Of a DNA stretch of 17,986 nucleotides, positions 7,964-14,280 are shown in pieces. The notes beneath the pieces were generated by a model. It was given only the letters and a program-made list of their open reading frames with translations, was not told the DNA's origin and did no database searches. Location of the stretch: positions 1 through 17,986 of the forward strand of contig JAFAUA010000100.1 of the NCBI GenBank assembly GCA_019243595.1, read 5' to 3'. Numbering within the stretch: position 1 is the stretch's first letter; every line of letters begins with the position of its first letter. Made by a program: the position numbers and the translations under genes. Origin of the DNA: Acidimicrobiia bacterium. GTDB taxonomy: Bacteria; Actinomycetota; Acidimicrobiia; Acidimicrobiales; AC-14.

Positions 7964-8371
7964 GTGACTGAGGAGAACGAGGTCTTCCGCGTCCTCGTCG
8001 CTGACGACGTGCAGGACCTGCGCTCGATGTTGCGGCTGGCGCTGGAGCTGAGCGGCCGGTTCACCGTGGTGGCCGAGGCCATGGACGGCGCCCACGCCGT
8101 CGACCTGGCCGCCATGTACAAACCCGACCTCGCCCTGCTCGACCTGTCGATGCCCGCCCTCGACGGACTCGAGGCCTTGCCTCGGATCCTCGAGGCATCC
8201 CCGGCGACCAAGGTCGTCGTGCTGTCGGGATTCGAAGAGGCCCGCATGGCGCCGGTTGCCCTCAAGGGCGGCGCCGTCGCCTACTTGGAGAAGGGTGTCC
8301 CGCCGCGCCGGCTCGTGCAAGCGCTCATCGAGATCATGCAGCCGTCGCCGGGGGACACCAGCGTCGCCTGA
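7964..8371 (+). CDS. Stand-alone receiver-domain response regulator
   Basis: This is a 135-residue CheY-like receiver with nothing attached. The acidic pocket is in LVADD (D14, D15), the phosphoacceptor is D60 in DLALLDLSMP, the switch serine is S88 (VVVLSG) and the conserved lysine is K110 (AYLEKG). There is no DNA-binding helix-turn-helix or enzyme domain, so its output must be protein-protein contact or a phosphorelay. GTG 7964 is chosen because it removes an otherwise overlapping, non-homologous extension into the M23 gene and starts directly before the first receiver strand. A soluble histidine kinase gene starts one base after its stop, so the two are co-translated and probably a cognate pair. 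Confidence 0.88.
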   Translation: MTEENEVFRVLVADDVQDLRSMLRLALELSGRFTVVAEAMDGAHAVDLAAMYKPDLALLDLSMPALDGLEALPRILEASPATKVVVLSGFEEARMAPVALKGGAVAYLEKGVPPRRLVQALIEIMQPSPGDTSVA

Positions 8372-8372
8372 C

Positions 8373-9089
8373 ATGGCGACACAGAACACCAGCGACGATC
8401 CGCTCGCCGGGCTTTCAGCCGACGAGCTGCTGCGCGTTCTCGGTCACGAGATCGGCAACCTGGTGACGATCGTGTCGGGCTACGGCCAGATGCTGCGGGA
8501 TCACTGGGAGCTGCTGGCCGACGACCGCCGTCTCGACATCGTGGCGCGGATGAACCGCCAGATCGACCAGCTCCGCGTGCTCATCGACAACTTCCAGCAC
8601 CTGCGCTGGCTCACGCTCTCCAGCGAGGACCTGGCCTCCTACGGGGCCACGTCGAGTGTCAACGACCTCCTGAAGGCGCTCGCCGACGACCTGGCACCAC
8701 TCGCCGACGACCATCCCCTCGAGGTCGACATCGAAGCCGACCTCCCGCCTGTTCTCGCCGATCGGGCCGCCGTGCAGCACGTGCTGATGAACCTGATCGT
8801 CAACGCCACCAAGTTCTCGCCGCACGAGGCTCCCATCGCCATCGAGGTGCGCAGTGACACCGACGAGGTGCGCATCTCGGTGACCGACAGAGGCGAGGGA
8901 ATTCCGTCCGGCGAGCGCGACCACATCTTCGAGAAGTTCGTGCGCCTCCAGGACGGCGGCATCGGTGTGGGTCTGGGGCTGTTCATTTGCCGGGCCCTGG
9001 TCGAGGGCATGGGCGGCCGCATCTGGGCCGGCGAGGGCGCCGGAGGCGGCGCGTGCATGACCTTCACGCTCCCGCTCAGTGAGGACTAG
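8373..9089 (+). CDS. Minimal soluble sensor histidine kinase
   Basis: The 238-residue kinase consists only of a dimerisation/phosphoacceptor helix pair and an ATPase domain. The H-box is RVLGHEIGNLVT with His 25. The N-box is NLIVNATKFSP (N144), the G1 box is TDRGEGIP (D172, G174) and the G2 box is GVGLGLFIC (198-206). It has no transmembrane helix and no PAS, GAF or HAMP domain, so it must sense something in the cytoplasm through partners, or serve as a phosphorelay component. 'HEIGN' is a variant of the more common HELRTPL box. The gene starts 1 nt after the receiver gene's TGA, so translation is likely coupled. The partner is inferred from gene order only. Confidence 0.88.
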   Translation: MATQNTSDDPLAGLSADELLRVLGHEIGNLVTIVSGYGQMLRDHWELLADDRRLDIVARMNRQIDQLRVLIDNFQHLRWLTLSSEDLASYGATSSVNDLLKALADDLAPLADDHPLEVDIEADLPPVLADRAAVQHVLMNLIVNATKFSPHEAPIAIEVRSDTDEVRISVTDRGEGIPSGERDHIFEKFVRLQDGGIGVGLGLFICRALVEGMGGRIWAGEGAGGGACMTFTLPLSED

Positions 9090-9131
9090 TCCCTCCTCGC
9101 AACCCAAATAGCGCAGCGTGTCTATCGCTTT

Positions 9132-9148
9132 GAGGCGTGCGCCTCTTT
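9132..9148 (+). terminator. Short hairpin with T-rich tail after the histidine kinase gene
   Basis: GAGGC (9132-9136) and GCCTC (9141-9145) form a perfect 5-bp stem with a 4-nt loop, followed directly by TTTAA. It lies 43 nt after the kinase stop and resembles a weak intrinsic terminator. Its presence also argues against GTG 9137, inside the loop, as the start of the next gene. Confidence 0.4.
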
Positions 9149-9160
9149 AAGGTTCGAAAT

Positions 9161-9175
9161 GTCCGCTCCGCGGAC
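9161..9175 (+). other. Compact hairpin in the leader of the REC-GAF kinase gene
   Basis: GTCCGC (9161-9166) and GCGGAC (9170-9175) make a perfect 6-bp stem with a TCC loop. A TANNNT box, TAAGGT (9148-9153), would place a transcript start near 9160, so the hairpin would form the very 5' end of the message, just ahead of the Shine-Dalgarno at 9182. The promoter part is speculative. Confidence 0.3.
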
Positions 9176-9181
9176 GGGGGT

Positions 9182-9187
9182 GGAGGT
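9182..9187 (+). promoter_or_regulatory. Shine-Dalgarno that decides the start at 9191
   Basis: GGAGGT lies a few bases before GTG 9191. The spacing is slightly short, but it is the only strong ribosome binding site in the leader. The alternative GTG at 9137 has none. Confidence 0.5.
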
Positions 9188-9190
9188 CGC

Positions 9191-10720
9191 GTGGAGGATC
9201 GCATCGACGTACGCAAGGCGACGGGCGTGCGCGTCCTCGTCGTCGACGACGATCCCGACCACCGGTACCTGGCTCGGCACCGCCTGCAGCGCGCCGGCTT
9301 CGTCGTGGACGTGGCGAGCAACGCCGAGGAGGCACTCGCCCAGGTCGGGTCGGTCGACCTCGTCATCCTCGACCACCGTCTCCCGGGGACGTCGGGCCTC
9401 GACCTCCTGCCGACGCTGGCCGAGACCGGAGCGTCGGTCGTCATGGCGACGGGGATGGGATCCGAAGGTCTGGCGGTGGAGGCGATGCGCCGCGGAGCGG
9501 TCGACTACCTCGTCAAAGACGCGACTTACCTCGACATCCTGGTTGACGTGGCGCGGCGCGCCTGGCTCCATCACGATCTCGTGCGCCGGGCGGGCGAGCT
9601 GGAACGGATCGGGCTGCTCGTCACGTCGGCGTCGGCCCGGCCCGAGGTGTTCGCCGAGGTCGTCGAAGGCGCGCGGCGGCTGCTGCGCGCCGATGGTTGC
9701 GCGCTGTTCGGTCTGGGTGAGAACGGCCTGACGCAGGAGGCGTCGGCCGGTTCGTACCTCGGCGACCGAGCGAGGCTCCTGAACGACGCCCGCCACTTCC
9801 TGGCGTCGCTTCAGACGACGTCCGAGTCCGACGGTCGCCTGTTCGTGGCGGTGCCCCCGGCCGACGAGACGCCGCTTGGCGTCCTCGCCGTGCTCACGCT
9901 CGACACCCGCCGTTTCGACCCCGAGGAACGCCGCCTGGCGATTGCCCTTGCGTCCTATGCCGGGATCGCCCTCGGCAACCTGCGTCGCCTCGACCTCGAG
10001 CGTGCCCTCGTCGCCGAGCTGCAACAGATGCTCGACATGCGCAGGGAGCTGATGGCGTCGGTGTCCCACGAGCTGCGGACGCCGCTGACGTGCGTCGGCG
10101 GTTTTGCCGAGACCCTGCGCGCTCATTGGACGTCGCTCACCGACGAAGAACGCCTGATGTTCGTCGACAAGATCTGTCACCACTCCAGCGAGCTCGGTGA
10201 TCTGGTCGAGCGGCTGCTCGACTTCTCCCAGGTCGAGGCCGGGCGCATGCGCGCGGGCATCACGTGTGTCGACCTGCGCGAGGAGGTGGCGGCAACCGTC
10301 ACGGCACTCGGACCACTGGTCGCCGGCCGGCCACTCGACGTCGAGGTCCCTGCCGCGAACGTGCTGGCCGACTCGGTGCTCCTGCGCAGGACGCTCACCA
10401 ACCTGCTGTCGAACGCGGTGAAGTACTCCGAGGCCGGGACCCCGATCGCGGTGCGGGCGTCGATGCTCAAGGACGTGGCGCGCGTCGAGGTGGCCGACGA
10501 GGGCACCGGGCTCACGCCCGACGAGGCCGATCGCGCCTTCGACCCCTTCTGGCGTTCGGCCCGGGTGGCCACGAACCACCTGCGCGGCACGGGACTTGGG
10601 CTCGCCCTGGTGAAGGAGTACGTGCGGGTGATGGGCGGCGACGTGACGGTGGAGTCCGAGATGGGCCGTGGCTCGACGTTCGCCTTCACCTTGCCGCTGC
10701 CCGACGCGGTCAGCGTCTAG
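9191..10720 (+). CDS. REC-GAF-histidine kinase (N-terminal receiver)
   Basis: The 509-residue protein has an N-terminal receiver at about 12-128: acidic cluster VVDDDPD (D19-D21), phosphoacceptor D61 in VILDHRLPG, T87 in VVMATG, K109 in YLVKD. A GAF-like sensor at about 137-265 includes VFAEVVEGARRLLRADGCAL and PLGVLAVLTL. HisKA has H293 in SVSHELRTPLT. HATPase_c has N408 in LLSNAVKYSE, D436 in ADEGTG and GTGLGLAL at 467-474. It is cytoplasmic. A receiver ahead of a kinase suggests that phosphorylation from another kinase, perhaps the one at 8373, gates its activity. GTG 9191 is preferred for its Shine-Dalgarno. A start at 9137 would add 18 residues but lies inside a terminator-like hairpin. 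The acyl-CoA reductase operon follows after 36 nt. Confidence 0.88.
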   Translation: MEDRIDVRKATGVRVLVVDDDPDHRYLARHRLQRAGFVVDVASNAEEALAQVGSVDLVILDHRLPGTSGLDLLPTLAETGASVVMATGMGSEGLAVEAMRRGAVDYLVKDATYLDILVDVARRAWLHHDLVRRAGELERIGLLVTSASARPEVFAEVVEGARRLLRADGCALFGLGENGLTQEASAGSYLGDRARLLNDARHFLASLQTTSESDGRLFVAVPPADETPLGVLAVLTLDTRRFDPEERRLAIALASYAGIALGNLRRLDLERALVAELQQMLDMRRELMASVSHELRTPLTCVGGFAETLRAHWTSLTDEERLMFVDKICHHSSELGDLVERLLDFSQVEAGRMRAGITCVDLREEVAATVTALGPLVAGRPLDVEVPAANVLADSVLLRRTLTNLLSNAVKYSEAGTPIAVRASMLKDVARVEVADEGTGLTPDEADRAFDPFWRSARVATNHLRGTGLGLALVKEYVRVMGGDVTVESEMGRGSTFAFTLPLPDAVSV

Positions 10721-10725
10721 GAGGG

Positions 10726-10742
10726 GCGCAGGGAGCCTGCGC
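10726..10742 (+). other. Perfect hairpin between kinase and acyl-CoA reductase genes
   Basis: GCGCAGG (10726-10732) and CCTGCGC (10736-10742) form a perfect 7-bp, very GC-rich stem with a GAG loop. It sits 6 nt after the kinase stop and 14 nt before GTG 10757. No T tract follows; the sequence runs into an SD-like GAAAGGG. It could mark the operon boundary or protect the 5' end of the downstream message. Confidence 0.4.
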
Positions 10743-10756
10743 ATTAGAAAGGGCGG

Positions 10757-13135
10757 GTGATTCCGGAGGCGCTCGCGGGCAAGCGCGTAGCCGTGACGGG
10801 CGCCACCGGGTTCTTGGGCACCGCTCTCGTCGAGCGCCTGCTGCGTTCGGTACCGGACTGCGAGGTCGTGCTGCTCGTGCGCCCCGGCCGGCGGGCGTCC
10901 GCGGCCGACCGTACCCGGCGGGAAATCTTCCGCAACGACTGCTTCGACCGCCTTCGCTCAGAACTGGGCGACAGCTTCGACGCCGAGATCGAGCGGCGCG
11001 TGCGCGTCGTCGGCGGCGATGTCTCCGTCGACGGCCTGGGCCTCGACGACGAAGACCGGCGCCTGTTCACGTCGGCCGACGTCGTCATCCACTCGGCCGC
11101 GGCCGTGAGCTTCGATTCGCCCCTCGATACCGCGGTCGAGGTCAACCTGCTCGGTCCAATGCGCGTCGGCGATGTCCTGCGCGAGGCCGGCTCGAGCGCG
11201 CACATGATCGCGGTGTCGACGGCGTACGTCGCTGGGGCCCGGCGGGGCGACGCGCCCGAGCGCCTCTTGCCGGACACGCCGTTCGCCACCGACGTCGGCT
11301 GGCGCGGCGAGGTCGATGCCGCTCGTCGGGCGCGGGCCGACACCGACGCCGAGAGCCGTCGTCCCGATGCCCTCGATGGCTTCCGCAAACAGGCCCGGCG
11401 CGAGCTCGGCGCGGCGGGCTCGCCGTTGCTGGCCGAAAAGACCGAGCGCCTGCGTTCCGACTGGGTGCGCGATCGCCTGGTGGAGCTGGGCCGGGCGCGG
11501 GCCCAGGTGCTCGGGTGGCCCGACTCGTACGCCTATACGAAGTCCCTCGGTGAGCGGGCCCTGCTGGAGACGCGCGGCGACGTTGCCCTCACCATCGTTC
11601 GCCCGTCGATCATCGAGTCGGCCATGAGCGAGCCCACGCCCGGTTGGATCAGGGGCTTTCGCATGGCCGAGCCGGTGATCATCTCCTACGGGCGCGGGCT
11701 GCTCGCCGAATTCCCGGGTCTGCCCGAGGGCATCGTCGACGTCATCCCCGTCGACCTCGTGGTTGCCGCCATCATCGCCGTTGCCGCGCGCGGCGCCGAC
11801 GAGGCGGGACCGAGCGTGTATCAGGTGGCGTCTGGCTCGCGGAACCCGTTGCGCTACCGGCGCCTGGTCGACCTGGTCAGGCAGTGGTTCCGCGACCACC
11901 CGATCTACGACAGCCAGGGCCAGCCGATCGACGTTCCGGAGTGGTCGTTCCCGGGGCGCGGGCGGGTGCAGGGTCAGCTGCAGCGGTTGTCGAAGGCGCT
12001 GGGTCTCGTGGAGCGGGCCGTCACCCAGCTGCCGGTGCGCGGGCGCCAGGCCGAGTTGTCGGCGCGGGTCGAGGAGCGCAAGGCCACCGTCGACCGTGCC
12101 ATGGGCTACGTCGAGCTGTACGGCGCGTATGCCGAGACGGAAGCCGTCTTCCGCGTCGACCGCCTGCTGGCGTTGTGGGCGACTCTGGACTCGGAGGACC
12201 AGCAGGCCTTCACCTTCGATCCGGGCGTCATCGACTGGACGAGCTACGTGCAGGACGTGCACCTGCCGTCGGTCGTCACCCACGCACGCGTGCGGACGAC
12301 GCCGGGGCGCCGCACCGGTCCCAGCCGCCGCGAGCGGGGGCGCAAGGCGGTGCTGTCGCCGGATCGCCATCTCGCGGTGTTCGACCTCGAGAACACCTTG
12401 ATCGCGTCGAACGTGGTGGAGTCGTTCGCCTGGCTGGCGACGCGGCGGATGTCATCGGACGAGCGGGCCCGCTTCACGCTGCGCACGCTGCGCGAGGCGC
12501 CCGGGTTGCTGAAGCTCGACCGCCAGGACCGCGGCGACTTCCTCCGCCACTTCTACCGGCGCTACGAGGACGCTCCCGCCGACCGCCTGCGCGCCGATGC
12601 GTGGGAGCTGTTCAACAATCTGCTGCTGACGAAGTCGTTCCCCGCCGGCATCCGGCGCGTGCGCGAGCACCGAGCGCTCGGCCACCGCACGCTGCTGATC
12701 ACTGGCGCGCTGGACTTCGTCATCGCGCCGCTGCGCCCGCTGTTCGACGACGTCGTCTGTGCCCGCATGGGCGAGCGCGACGGCCGCTTCACCGGCGAGC
12801 TCATCGAGTCCCCGCCGACGGGCGAGGCCCGGGCCCTGATCATGGCCGAGTACGCCGAAGCCGAGGGCCTCGAGCTGTCCGAATCGGTCGCCTACGCCGA
12901 CTCGGCCAGCGACCTGCCGATGCTCGAGGCCGCCGGCTATCCCGTCGCCGTCAATCCCGAGGCGAAGCTGGCCGCCATCGCCCGCCGGCGCGGCTGGCAC
13001 ACCGAGGACTGGTCCCGCGCCGCCGGCGCCCGCCGTCCGCTGCTGCCGATGGGCCCGTTGCTCTCCGGTTCTGGTGACGATTCACGGCCGTATCGGCCGT
13101 CGATCGTCACCAGAACGGTTCGGAGTGGGTCATGA
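10757..13135 (+). CDS. Fatty acyl-CoA reductase fused to a HAD-IB family domain
   Basis: The 792-residue protein joins two enzymes. Residues 1-510 are a fatty acyl-CoA reductase of the NAD_binding_4/male-sterility type: nucleotide-binding TGATGFLG (14-21), Ser 154 (AVSTAYVAG), catalytic Y258/K262 (SYAYTK), and a FAR_C-like end (FRVDRLLALWATLD...WTSYVQDVHLP). Such enzymes reduce long-chain acyl-CoA to aldehyde or alcohol with NAD(P)H. Residues about 536-760 are a HAD-IB (phosphoserine-phosphatase-like) domain: motif I FDLENTLI (D543), motif II LLITGA (T649) and motif IV YADSASDLPML. Two catalytic positions are unusual: the second Asp of motif I is Glu 545, and no Lys stands at the expected motif III place (TGEARAL). 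The last ~22 residues are encoded by a large inverted repeat. GTG 10757 starts just before the Rossmann fold. The stop overlaps the next ATG (ATGA). Confidence 0.87.
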   Translation: MIPEALAGKRVAVTGATGFLGTALVERLLRSVPDCEVVLLVRPGRRASAADRTRREIFRNDCFDRLRSELGDSFDAEIERRVRVVGGDVSVDGLGLDDEDRRLFTSADVVIHSAAAVSFDSPLDTAVEVNLLGPMRVGDVLREAGSSAHMIAVSTAYVAGARRGDAPERLLPDTPFATDVGWRGEVDAARRARADTDAESRRPDALDGFRKQARRELGAAGSPLLAEKTERLRSDWVRDRLVELGRARAQVLGWPDSYAYTKSLGERALLETRGDVALTIVRPSIIESAMSEPTPGWIRGFRMAEPVIISYGRGLLAEFPGLPEGIVDVIPVDLVVAAIIAVAARGADEAGPSVYQVASGSRNPLRYRRLVDLVRQWFRDHPIYDSQGQPIDVPEWSFPGRGRVQGQLQRLSKALGLVERAVTQLPVRGRQAELSARVEERKATVDRAMGYVELYGAYAETEAVFRVDRLLALWATLDSEDQQAFTFDPGVIDWTSYVQDVHLPSVVTHARVRTTPGRRTGPSRRERGRKAVLSPDRHLAVFDLENTLIASNVVESFAWLATRRMSSDERARFTLRTLREAPGLLKLDRQDRGDFLRHFYRRYEDAPADRLRADAWELFNNLLLTKSFPAGIRRVREHRALGHRTLLITGALDFVIAPLRPLFDDVVCARMGERDGRFTGELIESPPTGEARALIMAEYAEAEGLELSESVAYADSASDLPMLEAAGYPVAVNPEAKLAAIARRRGWHTEDWSRAAGARRPLLPMGPLLSGSGDDSRPYRPSIVTRTVRSGS
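13068..13116 (+). repeat. Long inverted repeat at the acyl-CoA reductase/dehydrogenase junction
   Basis: GTTCTGGTGACGAT (13068-13081) is perfectly complementary to ATCGTCACCAGAAC (13103-13116). Inside it, ACGGCCG (13084-13090) pairs with CGGCCGT (13094-13100) around a TAT loop, after a 2x2 mismatch. The structure has 21 base pairs and lies within the last codons of the reductase gene. It ends 5 nt before the GGAG Shine-Dalgarno (13122-13125) of the dehydrogenase gene. No T tract follows, so simple intrinsic termination is unlikely. Confidence 0.85.
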
Positions 13136-14280
13136 AGGCGCTGGTGTTCGAGCGGTCGTTGCCGCGGTTCGCAGCGGCGCGGGTCGCGGGGACGCTGGCA
13201 CCGGGTGGGGGAGCGCGGGTCGGACCGCTGCGGTTGACCGATGTCGACCCGCCCGAGCTGCCGGGTCCGGGATGGAAGCGGGTGCGGCCGAGGCTCGCGG
13301 GCATCTGCGGCTCCGACCTCGCCACGGTCGACGGACAGAGCTCCCGCTACTTCGAGCCGATCGTGAGCTTCCCGTTCGTCCCCGGCCACGAAGTGGTGGG
13401 CGAGCTCGACGACGGCACGCGTGTCGTCGTCCAGCCGACGTTGACCTGTGCGGCGCGCGGCGTGGAGCCAGTGTGTGCGCAGTGCGCGTCCGGCAACACC
13501 AACCGGTGTGAGCGCACGGCGTTCGGACACCTCGAGCCCGGACTGCAGACCGGCTACTGCGCGGACACCGGAGGCGGGTGGTCGCTGTCGCTCGTGGCCC
13601 ACGAGTCCCAGCTCTACGCCGTCCCCGACGGAATGAGCGACGAGACCGCCGTGATGGTCGAGCCCGCGGCCTGTGGCGTGCATGCGGCGCTGTTGACGGC
13701 GGCCTCCGAGTTCGCGGTGATCGGGGCAGGCACGCTCGGCCTGTGCACCATCGCCGCCCTGCGGACCCTGACGACGCCCCACGTCCTGATCGCGGCGGCC
13801 AAACACCCGGCCCAGAAGCAGCTGGCGCGGGAACTCGGTGCAGACATCGTCGTCGAGCCGGACGGTCTGGCGCGGGCCGTGCGGCGGGCCGTGCCGGGCA
13901 CGATGGTCGCCGGCGGCCAGCTCACGTCGGGCGTCGACGCCGTGTTCGACTGCGTCGGCAGCGAGTCGTCGCTCGCCCAGGCGCTGGAGGTCGTCGCCCC
14001 GGGCGGCACCATCGTGCTCCTCGGTATGCCGGGGCGCGTGAGTGTCGACCTCACGTCGCTGTGGCACCGGGAGGTCTCGGTGCGCGGCGCGTACACCTAC
14101 ACCAACGACGACTTCGCCAAGGCCTTCGACCTGGTGCAGGACGCCCGCCTCGAGCGCCTGGTCAGCGGCCTGTACCTGCTCGACCGGTGGAAGGAAGCCA
14201 TCGAGCACGCGGCCGACGCGGGTAGGCGTGGAGCCGTGAAGATCGCCTTCGACCTGCGTAACGAGCGAGGATTGTCGTAG
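13132..14280 (+). CDS. Zinc-dependent medium-chain alcohol dehydrogenase
   Basis: The 382-residue medium-chain dehydrogenase/reductase keeps the catalytic zinc site (C59 in GICGSDL, H86-E87 in PGHEVVGE, E177 in VEPAACG) and the structural zinc site of four cysteines (C106, C115, C118, C126). The Rossmann fold is at about 195-205 (AVIGAGTLGL). These enzymes interconvert alcohols and aldehydes or ketones with NAD(P). The spacing of the structural cysteines (C-x8-C-x2-C-x7-C) is looser than the usual C-x2-C-x2-C-x7-C. ATG 13132 overlaps the upstream stop and has GGAG at 13122-13125, 6 nt before it. Next to an acyl-CoA reductase, a role on a fatty alcohol/aldehyde or a lipid-linked hydroxyl is likely, but the substrate cannot be read from sequence. 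Confidence 0.88.
   Translation: MKALVFERSLPRFAAARVAGTLAPGGGARVGPLRLTDVDPPELPGPGWKRVRPRLAGICGSDLATVDGQSSRYFEPIVSFPFVPGHEVVGELDDGTRVVVQPTLTCAARGVEPVCAQCASGNTNRCERTAFGHLEPGLQTGYCADTGGGWSLSLVAHESQLYAVPDGMSDETAVMVEPAACGVHAALLTAASEFAVIGAGTLGLCTIAALRTLTTPHVLIAAAKHPAQKQLARELGADIVVEPDGLARAVRRAVPGTMVAGGQLTSGVDAVFDCVGSESSLAQALEVVAPGGTIVLLGMPGRVSVDLTSLWHREVSVRGAYTYTNDDFAKAFDLVQDARLERLVSGLYLLDRWKEAIEHAADAGRRGAVKIAFDLRNERGLS

Noticed and set aside
9137..9190. GTG 9137 as start of the REC-GAF kinase
   Set aside because: It falls within the loop of a terminator-like stem and has no ribosome binding site. GTG 9191 follows GGAGGT and still includes the whole receiver domain.
10958..12370. 470-codon minus-strand frame inside the acyl-CoA reductase gene
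   Set aside because: It is a shadow of the reductase frame with no motifs; the plus-strand gene has clear catalytic residues.
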